From NCBI GenBank assembly GCA_030549335.1, contig CM060195.1:15679501-15743500 (forward strand): a stretch of 64,000 nucleotides of DNA, given 5' to 3'. Positions 1-13,800 of the stretch are shown here, piece after piece; within the stretch, counting starts at the first letter, position 1, and each line of letters starts with the position of its first letter. A program made the translations under genes and the position numbers. Under the pieces are notes generated by a model, which saw only the letters and a program-made list of their open reading frames with translations, was not told the DNA's origin and searched no databases. Source of the stretch: Pontederia crassipes. Its lineage: Eukaryota; Streptophyta; Magnoliopsida; Commelinales; Pontederiaceae.

Positions 1-148
1 TAACGCTCTTGGGGATTAGAGTCTTAGAGTAAGGTTCAAAGCTATAAGTTATAGATACTTATTACAACCTTTGGGTGTCCTAAGAGGTGATAGATCTTTA
101 GAACTTTAACTCTATTTCAAACCGAAGTTGAACCGTTACAATCAAAGA
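1..148 (+). repeat. Representative satellite monomer
   Basis: One unit, phased here from TAACGCTCTT to CAATCAAAGA. It carries a perfect 6-bp dyad with a one-base centre (CTATAAGTTATAG, 42-54) that is kept in most monomers. A wider 7-bp inverted pair is also present (GGTTCAA at 33-39, TTGAACC at 128-134). The phase is arbitrary because the true unit boundary cannot be told from a tandem array. The length is close to one nucleosome, as for many plant centromeric satellites. I see no convincing match to the CENP-B box. Confidence 0.9.
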
Positions 149-1863
149 TAACGCTCTTGGGGATTAGAGTCTTAGAGTTAGGGTCAAAATTATAAGTTAT
201 AGATACTTATTACAACCTTTGGGTGTCCTAAGAGGTGATAGATCTTTTGAACTTTAACTCTATTTCAAACCGAAGTTGAACCGTTACAATCAAAGATAAC
301 GCTCTTGGGGATTAGAGTCTTAGAGTAAGGTTCAAAGCGATAAGTTATAGATACTTATTACAACCTTTGGGTGCCCTAAGAGGTGATAGATCTTTAGAAC
401 TTTAATTCTATTTCAAACCGAAGTTGAACCGTTACAATCAAAGATAACGCTCTTGGGGATTAGAGTCTTAGAATTAGGGTCAAAGTTATAAGTTATAGAT
501 ACTTATTACAACCTTTGGGTGTCCTAAGAGGTGATAGATCTTTTGAACTTTAACTCTATTTCAAACCGAAGTTGAACCGTTACAATCAAAGATAACGCTC
601 TTGGGGATTAGAGTCTTAGAGTAAGGTTCAAAGCTATAAGTTATAGATACTTATTACAACCTTTGGGTGCCTTAAGAGGTGATAGATCTTTAGAACTCTA
701 ACTCTATTTCAAACCGAAGTTGAACCGTTACAATCAAAGATAACGCTCTTGGGGATTAGAGTGTTAGAGTAAGGTTCAAAGCTATAAGTTATAGATACTT
801 ATTACAACCTTTGGGTGTCCTAAGAGGTGATAGATCTTTAGAACTTTAACTCTATTTCAAACCGAAGTTGAACCGTTACAATCAAAGATAACGCTCTTGG
901 GGATTAGAGTCTTAGAGTAAGGTTCAAAGCTATAAGTTATAGACACTTATTACAACCTTTGGGTGTCCTAAGAGGTGATTGATCTTTAGAACTTTAACTC
1001 TATTTCAAACCGAAGTTGAACCGTTACAATCAAAGATAACGCTCTTGGGGATTAGAGTCTTAGAGTAAGGTTCAAAGCTATAAGTTATAGATACTTATTA
1101 CAACCTTTGGGTGTCCTAAGAGGTGAAGGATCTTTAGAACTTTAACTCTATTTCAAACCGAAGTTGAACCGTTACAATCAAAGATAACGCTCTTGGGGAT
1201 TAGAGTCTTAGAGTAAGGTTCAAAGCTATAAGTTATAGATACTTATTACAACCTTTGGGTGCCTTAAGAGGTGATAGATCTTTAGAACTTTAACTCTATT
1301 TCAAACCGAAGTTGAACCGTTACAATCAAAGTTAACGCTCTTGGGGATTAGAGTCTTAGAGTAAGGTTCAAAGCTATAAGTTATAGACGTTATTACAACC
1401 TTTGGGTGTCCTAAGAGGTGATAGATCTTTAGAACTTTAACTCTATTTCAAACCGAAGTTGAACCGTTACAATCAAAGATAACGCTCTTGGGGATTAGAG
1501 TCTTAGAATTAGGGTCAAAGTTATAAGTCATAGATACTTATTACAACCTTTGAGTGTCCTAAGAGGTGATAGATCTTTTGAACTTTAACTCTATTTCAAA
1601 CCGAAGTTGAACCGTTACAATCAAAGATAACGCTCTTGGGGATTAGAGTCTTAGAGTAAGGTTCAAAGCTATAAGTTATAGATACTTATTACAACCTTTG
1701 GGTGTCCTAAGAGGTGATAGATCTTTTGAACTTTAACTCTATTTCAAACCGAAGTTGAACCGTTACAATCAAAGATAACGCTCTTGGGGATTGGAGAATT
1801 AGAGTAAGGTTCAAAGCTATAAGTTATAGATACTTATTACAACCTTTGGGTGCCCTAAGAGGT

Positions 1864-4800
1864 GATAGATATTTAGAACTCTAACTCTATTTCAAACCGA
1901 AGTTGAACCGTTACAATCAAAGATAACGCTCTTGGGGATTAGAGTCTTAGAGTAAGGTTCAAAGCTATAAGTTATAGATGCTTATTACAACCTTTGGGTG
2001 CCCTAAGAGGTGATAGATCTTTAGAACTCTAACTCTATTTCAAACCAAAGTTGAACCGTTACAATCAAAGATAACGCTCTTGGGGATTAGAGTCTTAGAG
2101 TAAGGTTCAAAGCTATAAGTTATAGATACTTATTACAACCTTTGGGTGTCCTAAGAGGTGATAGATCTTTAGAACTTTAACTCTATTTCAAACCGAAGTT
2201 GAACCGTTACAATCAAAGATAACGCTCTTCGGGATTAGAGTCTTAGAGTAAGGTTCAAAGCTATAAGTTATAGATACTTATTACAACCTTTGGGTGCCCT
2301 AAGAGGTGATAGATCTTTAGAACTCTAACTCTATTTCAAACCGAAGTTGAACCGTTGCAATAAAAAATAACGCTCTTGGGGATTAGAGTCTTAGAGTAAG
2401 GTTCAAAGCTATAAGTTATAGATACTTATTACAACATTTGGGTGCCCTAAGAGGTGATAGATCTTTAGAACTTTAACTCTATTTCAAACCGAAGTTGAAC
2501 CGTTACAATCAAAGATAACGCTCTTGGGGATTAGAGTCTTAGAGTAAGGTTCAAACCTATAAGTTATAGATACTTATTACAACCTTTAGGTGTCCTAAGA
2601 GGTGATAGATCTTTAGAACTTTAACTCTATTTCAAACCGAAGTTGAACCGTTACAATCAAAGATAACGCTCTTGGGGATTGGAGTCTTAGAGTAAGGTTC
2701 AAAGCTATAAGTTATACATACTTATTACAACCTTTGGGTGCCCTAAGAGGTGATAGATCTTTAGAACTCTAACTCTATTTCAAACCGAAGTTGAACCGTT
2801 ACAATCAAAGATAAACCTCTCGGGGATTAGAGTCTTAGAGTAAGGTTCAAAGCTATAAGTTATAGATACTTATTACAACCTTTGGGTGCCCTAAGAGGTG
2901 ATAGATCTTTAGAACTCTAACTCTATTTCAAACCGAAGTTGAACCGTTACAATCAAATCAAAGATAACGCTCTTGGGGATTAGAGTCTTAGAGTAAGGTT
3001 CAAAGCTATAAGTTATAGATACTTATTACAACCTTTCTGTGCCCTAAGAGGTGATTGATCTTTAGAACTTTAACTCTATTTCAAACCGAAGTTGAACCGT
3101 TACAATCAAAGATAACGCTCTTGGGGATTAGAGTCTTAGAGTAAGGTTCAAAGCTATAAGTTATAGACACTTATTACAACCTTTGGGTGTCCTAAGAGGT
3201 GATAGATCTTTAGAACTTTAACTCTATTTCAAACCGAAGTTGAACCGTTATAATCAAAGATAACGCTCTTGGGGATTAGAGTCTTAGAGTAAGGTTCAAA
3301 GCTATAAGTTATAGATACTTATTACAACCTTTGGGTGTCCTAAGAGGTGATAGATCTTTAGAACTTTAATTCTATTTCAAACCGAAGTTGAACCGTTACA
3401 ATCAAAGATAACGCTCTTGGGGATTAGAGTCTTAGAATTAGGGTCAAAGTTATAAGTTATAGATACTTATTACAACCTTTGGGTGTCCTAAGAGGTGATA
3501 GATCTTTTGAACTTTAACTCTATTTCAAACCGAAGTTGAACCGTTACAATCAAAGATAACGCTCTTGGGGATTAGAGTCTTAGAGTAAGGTTCAAAGCTA
3601 TAAGTTATAGATACTTATTACAACCTTTGGGTGCCTTAAGAGGTGATAGATCTTTAGAACTCTAACTCTATTTCAAACCGAAGTTGAACCGTTACAATCA
3701 AAGATAACGCTCTTGGGGATTAGAGTGTTAGAGTAAGGTTCAAAGCTATAAGTTATAGATACTTATTACAACCTTTGGGTGTCCTAAGAGGTGATAGATC
3801 TTTAGAACTTTAACTCTATTTCAAACCGAAGTTGAACCGTTACAATCAAAGATAACGCTCTTGGGGATTAGAGTCTTAGAGTAAGGTTCAAAGCTATAAG
3901 TTATAGACACTTATTACAACCTTTGGGTGTCCTAAGAGGTGATTGATCTTTAGAACTTTAACTCTATTTCAAACCGAAGTTGAACCGTTACAATCAAAGA
4001 TAACGCTCTTGGGGATTAGAGTCTTAGAGTAAGGTTCAAAGCTATAAGTTATAGATACTTATTACAACCTTTGGGTGTCCTAAGAGGTGATAGATCTTTA
4101 GAACTTTAACTCTATTTCAAACCGAAGTTGAACCGTTACAATCAAAGATAACGCTCTTGGGGATTAGAGTCTTAGAGTAAGGTTCAAAGCTATAAGTTAT
4201 AGATACTTATTACAACCTTTGGGTGCCTTAAGAGGTGATAGATCTTTAGAACTTTAACTCTATTTCAAACTGAAGTTGAACCGTTACAATCAAAGATAAC
4301 GCTCTTGGGGATTAGAGTCTTAGAGTAAGGTTCAAAGCTATAAGTTATAGACACTTATTACAACCTTTGGGTGTCCTAAGAGGTGATAGATCTTTAGAAC
4401 TTTAACTCTATTTCAAACCGAAGTTGAACCGTTACAATCAAAGATAACGCTCTTGGGGATTAGAGTCTTAGAATTAGGGTCAAAGTTATAAGTCATAGAT
4501 ACTTATTACAACCTTTGGGTGTCCTAAGAGGTGATAGATCTTTTGAACTTTAACTCTATTTCAAACCGAAGTTGAACCGTTACAATCAAAGATAACGCTC
4601 TTGGGGATTAGAGTCTTAGAGTAAGGTTCAAAGCTATAAGTTATAGATACTTATTACAACCTTTGGGTGTCCTAAGAGGTGATAGATCTTTTGAACTTTA
4701 ACTCTATTTCAAACCGAAGTTGAACCGTTACAATCAAAGATAACGCTCTTGGGGATTGGAGTCTTAGAGTAAGGTTCAAAGCTATAAGTTATAGATACTT

Positions 4801-7800
4801 ATTACAACCTTTGGGTGCCCTAAGAGGTGATAGATATTTAGAACTCTAACTCTATTTCAAACCGAAGTTGAACCGTTACAATCAAAGATAACGCTCTTGG
4901 GGATTAGAGTCTTAGAGTAAGGTTCAAAGCTATAAGTTATAGATGCTTATTACAACCTTTGGGTGCCCTAAGAGGTGATAGATCTTTAGAACTCTAACTC
5001 TATTTCAAACCAAAGTTGAACCGTTACAATCAAAGATAACGCTCTTGGGGATTAGAGTCTTAGAGTAAGGTTCAAAGCTATAAGTTATAGATACTTATTA
5101 CAACCTTTGGGTGTCCTAAGAGGTGATAGATCTTTAGAACTTTAACTCTATTTCAAACCGAAGTTGAACCGTTACAATCAAAGATAACGCTCTTGGGGAT
5201 TAGAGTCTTAGAGTAAGGTTCAAAGCTATAAGTTATAGATACTTATTACAACCTTTGGGTGCCCTAAGAGGTGATAGATCTTTAGAACTCTAACTCTATT
5301 TCAAACCGAAGTTGAACCGTTGCAATAAAAAATAACGCTCTTGGGGATTAGAGTCTTAGAGTAAGGTTCAAAGCTATAAGTTATAGATACTTATTACAAC
5401 CTTTGTGTGCCCTAAGAGGTGATTGATCTTTAGAACTTTAACTCTATTTCAAACCGAAGTTGAACCGTTACAATCAAAGATAACGCTCTTGGGGATTAGG
5501 GTCTTAGAGTAAGGTTCAAAGCTATAAGTTATAGATACTTATTACAACCTTTGGGTGTCCTAAGAGGTGATAGATCTTTAGAACTTTAACTCTATTTCAA
5601 ACCGAAGTTGAACCGTTACAATCAAAGATAACGCTCTTGGGGATTAGAGTCTTAGAGTAAGGTTCAAAGCTATAAGTTATAGATACTTATTACAACCTTT
5701 GGGTGCCTTAAGAGGTGATAGATCTTTAGAACTTTAACTCTATTTCAAACCGAAGTTGAACCGTTACAATCAAAGATAACGCTCTTGGGGATTAGAGTCT
5801 TAGAGTAAGGTTCAAAGCGATAAGTTATATATACTTATTACAACATTTGGGTGCCCTAAGAGGTGATAGATCTTTAGAACTTTAACTCTATTTCAAACCG
5901 AAGTTGAACCGTTACAATCAAAGATAACGCTCTTGGGGATTGGAGTCTTAGAGTAAGGTTCAAACCTATAAGTTATAGACACTTATTACAACCTTTGGGT
6001 GTCCTAAGAGGTGATTGATCTTTAGAACTTTAACTCTATTTCAAACCGAAGTTGAACCGTTACAATCAAAGATAACGCTCTTGGGGATTAGAGTCTTAGA
6101 GTAAGGTTCAAAGCTATAAGTTATAGATACTTATTACAACCTTTGGGTGTCCTAAGAGGTGATAGATCTTTAGAACTTTAACTCTATTTCAAACCGAAGT
6201 TGAACCGTTACAATCAAAGATAACGCTCTTGGGGATTAGAGTCTTAGAGTAAGGTTCAAAGCTATAAGTTATAGATACTTATTACAACCTTTGGGTGCCT
6301 TAAGAGGTGATAGATCTTTAGAACTTTAACTCTATTTCAAACTGAAGTTGAACCGTTACAATCAAAGATAACGCTCTTGGGGATTAGAGTCTTAGAGTAA
6401 GGTTCAAAGCTATAAGTTATAGACACTTATTACAACCTTTGGGTGTCCTAAGAGGTGATAGATCTTTAGAACTTTAACTCTATTTCAAACCGAAGTTGAA
6501 CCGTTACAATCAAAGATAACGCTCTTGGGGATTAGAGTCTTAGAATTAGGGTCAAAGTTATAAGTCATAGATACTTATTACAACCTTTGGGTGTCCTAAG
6601 AGGTGATAGATCTTTTGAACTTTAACTCTATTTCAAACCGAAGTTGAACCGTTACAATCAAAGATAACGCTCTTGGGGATTAGAGTCTTAGAGTAAGGTT
6701 CAAAGCTATAAGTTATAGATACTTATTACAACCTTTGGGTGTCCTAAGAGGTGATAGATCTTTTGAACTTTAACTCTATTTCAAACCGAAGTTGAACCGT
6801 TACAATCAAAGATAACGCTCTTGGGGATTGGAGTCTTAGAGTAAGGTTCAAAGCTATAAGTTATAGATACTTATTACAACCTTTGGGTGCCCTAAGAGGT
6901 GATAGATATTTAGAACTCTAACTCTATTTCAAACCGAAGTTGAACCGTTACAATCAAAGATAACGCTCTTGGGGATTAGAGTCTTAGAGTAAGGTTCAAA
7001 GCTATAAGTTATAGATGCTTATTACAACCTTTGGGTGCCCTAAGAGGTGATAGATCTTTAGAACTCTAACTCTATTTCAAACCAAAGTTGAACCGTTACA
7101 ATCAAAGATAACGCTCTTGGGGATTAGAGTCTTAGAGTAAGGTTCAAAGCTATAAGTTATAGATACTTATTACAACCTTTGGGTGTCCTAAGAGGTGATA
7201 GATCTTTAGAACTTTAACTCTATTTCAAACCGAAGTTGAACCGTTACAATCAAAGATAACGCTCTTGGGGATTAGAGTCTTAGAGTAAGGTTCAAAGCTA
7301 TAAGTTATAGATACTTATTACAACCTTTGGGTGCCCTAAGAGGTGATAGATCTTTAGAACTCTAACTCTATTTCAAACCGAAGTTGAACCGTTGCAATAA
7401 AAAATAACGCTCTTGGGGATTAGAGTCTTAGAGTAAGGTTCAAAGCTATAAGTTATAGATACTTATTACAACCTTTGTGTGCCCTAAGAGGTGATTGATC
7501 TTTAGAACTTTAACTCTATTTCAAACCGAAGTTGAACCGTTACAATCAAAGATAACGCTCTTGGGGATTAGGGTCTTAGAGTAAGGTTCAAAGCTATAAG
7601 TTATAGATACTTATTACAACCTTTGGGTGTCCTAAGAGGTGATAGATCTTTAGAACTTTAACTCTATTTCAAACCGAAGTTGAACCGTTACAATCAAAGA
7701 TAACGCTCTTGGGGATTAGAGTCTTAGAGTAAGGTTCAAAGCTATAAGTTATAGATACTTATTACAACCTTTGGGTGCCTTAAGAGGTGATAGATCTTTA

Positions 7801-10800
7801 GAACTTTAACTCTATTTCAAACCGAAGTTGAACCGTTACAATCAAAGATAACGCTCTTGGGGATTAGAGTCTTAGAGTAAGGTTCAAAGCGATAAGTTAT
7901 ATATACTTATTACAACATTTGGGTGCCCTAAGAGGTGATAGATCTTTAGAACTTTAACTCTATTTCAAACCGAAGTTGAACCGTTACAATCAAAGATAAC
8001 GCTCTTGGGGATTGGAGTCTTAGAGTAAGGTTCAAACCTATAAGTTATAGATACTTATTACAACCTTTGGGTGCCCTAAGAGGTGATAGATCTTTAGAAC
8101 TTTAACTCTATTTCAAACCGAAGTTGAACCGTTACAATCAAAGATAACGCTCTTGGGGATTGGAGTCTTAGAGTAAGGTTCAAAGCTATAAGTTATATAT
8201 ACTTATTACAACCTTTGGGTGCCCTAAGAGGTGATAGATCTTTAGAACTCTAACTCTATTTCAAACCGAAGTTGAACCGTTACAATCAAAGATAAACCTC
8301 TCGGGGATTAGAGTCTTAGAGTAAGGTTCAAAGCTATAAGTTATAGATACTTATTACAACCTTTGGGTGCCCTAAGAGGTGATAGATCTTTAGAACTCTA
8401 ACTCTATTTCAAACCGAAGTTGAACCGTTACAATCAAATCAAAGATAACGCTCTTGGGGATTAGAGTCTTAGAGTAAGGTTCAAAGCTATAAGTTATAGA
8501 TACTTATTACAACCTTTCTGTGCCCTAAGAGGTGATTGATCTTTAGAACTTTAACTCTATTTCAAACCGAAGTTGAACCGTTACAATCAAAGATAACGCT
8601 CTTGGGGATTAGAGTCTTAGAGTAAGGTTCAAAGCTATAAGTTATAGACACTTATTACAACCTTTGGGTGTCCTAAGAGGTGATAGATCTTTAGAACTTT
8701 AACTCTATTTCAAACCGAAGTTGAACCGTTATAATCAAAGATAACGCTCTTGGGGATTAGAGTCTTAGAGTAAGGTTCAAAGCTATAAGTTATAGATACT
8801 TATTACAACCTTTGGGTGTCCTAAGAGGTGATAGATCTTTAGAACTTTAATTCTATTTCAAACCGAAGTTGAACCGTTACAATCAAAGATAACGCTCTTG
8901 GGGATTAGAGTCTTAGAATTAGGGTCAAAGTTATAAGTTATAGATACTTATTACAACCTTTGGGTGTCCTAAGAGGTGATAGATCTTTTGAACTTTAACT
9001 CTATTTCAAACCGAAGTTGAACCGTTACAATCAAAGATAACGCTCTTGGGGATTAGAGTCTTAGAGTAAGGTTCAAAGCTATAAGTTATAGATACTTATT
9101 ACAACCTTTGGGTGCCTTAAGAGGTGATAGATCTTTAGAACTCTAACTCTATTTCAAACCGAAGTTGAACCGTTACAATCAAAGATAACGCTCTTGGGGA
9201 TTAGAGTGTTAGAGTAAGGTTCAAAGCTATAAGTTATAGATACTTATTACAACCTTTGGGTGTCCTAAGAGGTGATAGATCTTTAGAACTTTAACTCTAT
9301 TTCAAACCGAAGTTGAACCGTTACAATCAAAGATAACGCTCTTGGGGATTAGAGTCTTAGAGTAAGGTTCAAAGCTATAAGTTATAGACACTTATTACAA
9401 CCTTTGGGTGTCCTAAGAGGTGATTGATCTTTAGAACTTTAACTCTATTTCAAACCGAAGTTGAACCGTTACAATCAAAGATAACGCTCTTGGGGATTAG
9501 AGTCTTAGAGTAAGGTTCAAAGCTATAAGTTATAGATACTTATTACAACCTTTGGGTGTCCTAAGAGGTGATAGATCTTTAGAACTTTAACTCTATTTCA
9601 AACCGAAGTTGAACCGTTACAATCAAAGATAACGCTCTTGGGGATTAGAGTCTTAGAGTAAGGTTCAAAGCTATAAGTTATAGATACTTATTACAACCTT
9701 TGGGTGCCTTAAGAGGTGATAGATCTTTAGAACTTTAACTCTATTTCAAACCGAAGTTGAACCGTTACAATCAAAGATAACGCTCTTGGGGATTAGAGTC
9801 TTAGAGTAAGGTTCAAAGCTATAAGTTATAGACACTTATTACAACCTTTGGGTGTCCTAAGAGGTGATAGATCTTTAGAACTTTAACTCTATTTCAAATC
9901 GAAGTTGAACCGTTACAATCAAAGATAACGCTCTTGGGGATTAGAGTCTTAGAATTAGGGTCAAAGTTATAAGTCATAGATACTTATTACAACCTTTGGG
10001 TGTCCTAAGAGGTGATAGATCTTTTGAACTTTAACTCTATTTGAAACCGAAGTTGAACCGTTACAATCAAAGATAACGCTCTTGGGGATTAGAGTCTTAG
10101 AGTAAGGTTCAAAGCTATAAGTTATAGATACTTATTACAACCTTTGGGTGTCCTAAGAGGTGATAGATCTTTTGAACTTTAACTCTATTTCAAACCGAAG
10201 TTGAACCGTTACAATCAAAGATAACGCTCTTGGGGATTGGAGTCTTAGAGTAAGGTTCAAAGCTATAAGTTATAGATACTTATTACAACCTTTGGGTGCC
10301 CTAAGAGGTGATAGATATTTAGAACTCTAACTCTATTTCAAACCGAAGTTGAACCGTTACAATCAAAGATAACGCTCTTGGGGATTAGAGTCTTAGAGTA
10401 AGGTTCAAAGCTATAAGTTATAGATGCTTATTACAACCTTTGGGTGCCCTAAGAGGTGATAGATCTTTAGAACTCTAACTCTATTTCAAACCAAAGTTGA
10501 ACCGTTACAATCAAAGATAACGCTCTTGGGGATTAGAGTCTTAGAGTAAGGTTCAAAGCTATAAGTTATAGATACTTATTACAACCTTTGGGTGTCCTAA
10601 GAGGTGATAGATCTTTAGAACTTTAACTCTATTTCAAACCGAAGTTGAACCGTTACAATCAAAGATAACGCTCTTGGGGATTAGAGTCTTAGAGTAAGGT
10701 TCAAAGCTATAAGTTATAGATACTTATTACAACCTTTGGGTGCCCTAAGAGGTGATAGATCTTTAGAACTCTAACTCTATTTCAAACCGAAGTTGAACCG

Positions 10801-10820
10801 TTGCAATAAAAAATAACGCT
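1864..10820 (+). repeat. Left-array block duplications (offsets 2,965, 2,072 and 5,481 bp)
   Basis: Three diagnostic variants show copied blocks. The GATAGATATT variant occurs at 1864, 4829, 6901, 10310 and 15495. The TGCAATAAAA variant occurs at 2356, 5321, 7393, 10802 and further on. The pairs 1864/4829 and 2356/5321 share an offset of 2,965 bp, and 4829/6901 and 5321/7393 share 2,072 bp (14 units). AAACCTCTCG (2813/8294), CGTTATAATC (3246/8727) and TGCAATAAAA (5321/10802) all share 5,481 bp (37 units plus one 5-bp insertion). These are multi-kilobase tandem copies, not a single higher-order period. Confidence 0.85.
2953..2963 (+). repeat. 153-bp monomer variant (TCAAA insertion), first of about 20
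   Basis: The usual CAATCAAAGATAAC junction between units is expanded to CAATCAAATCAAAGATAAC, a 5-bp local duplication giving a 153-bp unit. The same insertion recurs throughout both arrays, for example near 8440, 11990, 17180, 19108, 28430, 33478, 41338, 42971, 50978, 57945 and 63432. In many cases it lies one unit after the AAACCTCTCG variant. Its repeated linkage with the same neighbours shows that it spread by block duplication rather than by independent slippage. Confidence 0.9.
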
Positions 10821-13800
10821 CTTGGGGATTAGAGTCTTAGAGTAAGGTTCAAAGCTATAAGTTATAGATACTTATTACAACCTTTGTGTGCCCTAAGAGG
10901 TGATTGATCTTTAGAACTTTAACTCTATTTCAAACCGAAGTTGAACCGTTACAATCAAAGATAACGCTCTTGGGGATTAGAGTCTTAGAGTAAGGTTCAA
11001 AGCTATAAGTTATAGATACTTATTACAACCTTTGGGTGTCCTAAGAGGTGATAGATCTTTAGAACTTTAACTCTATTTCAAACCGAAGTTGAACCGTTAC
11101 AATCAAAGATAACGCTCTTGGGGATTAGAGTCTTAGAGTTAGGGTCAAAGTTATAAGTTATAGATACTTATTACAACCTTTGGGTGTCCTAAGAGGTGAT
11201 AGATCTTTTGAACTTTAACTCTATTTCAAACCGAAGTTGAACCGTTACAATCAAAGATAACGCTCTTGGGGATTAGAGTCTTAGAGTAAGGTTCAAAGCT
11301 ATAAGTTATAGACACTTATTACAACCTTTGGGTGTCTTAAGAGGTGATAGATCTTTAGAACTTTAACTCTATTTCAAACCGAAGTTGAACCGTTACAATC
11401 TAAGATAACGCTCTTGGGGATTAGAGTCTTAGAGTAAGGTTCAAAGCGATAAGTTATATATACTTATTACAACCTTTGGGTGCCCTAAGAGGTGATAGAT
11501 CTTTAGAACTTTAACTCTATTTCAAACCGAAGTTGAACCGTTACAATCAAAGATAACGCTCTTGGGGATTGGAGTCTTAGAGTAAGGTTCAAACTTATAA
11601 GTTATAGATACTTATTACAACCTTTGGGTGCCCTAAGAGGTGATAGATCTTTAGAACTTTAACTCTATTTCAAACCGAAGTTGAACCGTTACAATCAAAG
11701 ATAACGCTCTTGGGGATTGGAGTCTTAGAGTAAGGTTCAAAGCTATAAGTTATATATACTTATTACAACCTTTGGGTGCCCTAAGAGGTGATAGATCTTT
11801 AGAACTCTAACTCTATTTCAAACCGAAGTTGAACCGTTACAATCAAAGATAAACCTCTCGGGGATTAGAGTCTTAGAGTAAGGTTCAAAGCTATAAGTTA
11901 TAGATACTTATTACAACCTTTGGGTGCCCTAAGAGGTGATAGATCTTTAGAACTCTAACTCTATTTCAAACCGAAGTTGAACCGTTACAATCAAATCAAA
12001 GATAACGCTCTTGGGGATTAGAGTCTTAGAGTAAGGTTCAAAGCTATAAGTTATAGATACTTATTACAACCTTTCTGTGCCCTAAGAGGTGATTGATCTT
12101 TAGAACTTTAACTCTATTTCAAACCGAAGTTGAACCGTTACAATCAAAGATAACGCTCTTGGGGATTGGAGTCTTAGAGTAAGGTTCAAAGCTATAAGTT
12201 ATAGACACTTATTACAACCTTTGGGTGTCCTAAGAGGTGATAGATCTTTAGAACTTTAACTCTATTTCAAACCGAAGTTGAACCGTTACAATCAAAGATA
12301 ACGCTCTTGGGGATTAGAGTCTTAGAATTAGGGTCAAAGTTATAAGTCATAGATACTTATTACAACCTTTGGGTGTCCTAAGAGGTGATAGATCTTTTGA
12401 ACTTTAACTCTATTTCAAACCGAAGTTGAACCGTTACAATCAAAGATAACGCTCTTGGGGATTAGAGTCTTAGAGTAAGGTTCAAAGCTATAAGTTATAG
12501 ATACTTATTACAACCTTTGGGTGTCCTAAGAGGTGATAGATCTTTAGAACTTTAACTCTATTTCAAACCGAAGTTGAACCGTTACAATCAAAGATAACGC
12601 TCTTGGGGATTAGAGTCTTAGAGTAAGGTTCAAAGCTATAAGTTATAGATACTTATTACAACCTTTGGGTGCCCTAAGAGGTGATAGATCTTTAGAACTC
12701 TAACTCTATTTCAAACCGAAGTTGAACCGTTGCAATAAAAAATAACGCTCTTGGGGATTAGAGTCTTAGAGTAAGGTTCAAAGCTATAAGTTATAGATAC
12801 TTATTACAACCTTTGTGTGCCCTAAGAGGTGATTGATCTTTAGAACTTTAACTCTATTTCAAACCAAAGTTGAACCGTTACAATCAAAGATAACGCTCTT
12901 GGGGATTAGGGTCTTAGAGTAAGGTTCAAAGCTATAAGTTATAGATACTTATTACAACCTTTGGGTGTCCTAATAGGTGATAGATCTTTAGAACTTTAAC
13001 TCTATTTCAAACCGAAGTTGAACCGTTACAATCAAAGATAACGCTCTTGGGGATTAGAGTCTTAGAGTAAGGTTCAAAGCTATAAGTTATAGATACTTAT
13101 TACAACCTTTGGGTGCCTTAAGAGGTGATAGATCTTTAGAACTTTAACTCTATTTCAAACCGAAGTTGAACCGTTACAATCAAAGATAACGCTCTTGGGG
13201 ATTAGAGTCTTAGAGTAAGGTTCAAAGCGATAAGTTATATATACTTATTACAACATTTGGGTGCCCTAAGAGGTGATAGATCTTTAGAACTTTAACTCTA
13301 TTTCAAACCGAAGTTGAACCGTTACAATCAAAGATAACGCTCTTGGGGATTGGAGTCTTAGAGTAAGGTTCAAACCTATAAGTTATAGATACTTATTACA
13401 ACCTTTGGGTGCCCTAAGAGGTGATAGATCTTTAGAACTTTAACTCTATTTCAAACCGAAGTTGAACCGTTACAATCAAAGATAACGCTCTTGGGGATTG
13501 GAGTCTTAGAGTAAGGTTCAAAGCTATAAGTTATATATACTTATTACAACCTTTGGGTGCCCTAAGAGGTGATAGATCTTTAGAACTCTAACTCTATTTC
13601 AAACCGAAGTTGAACCGTTACAATCAAAGATAAACCTCTCGGGGATTAGAGTCTTAGAGTAAGGTTCAAAGCTATAAGTTATAGATACTTATTACAACCT
13701 TTGGGTGCCCTAAGAGGTGATAGATCTTTAGAACTCTAACTCTATTTCAAACCGAAGTTGAACCGTTACAATCAAAGATAACGCTCTTGGGGATTAGAGT

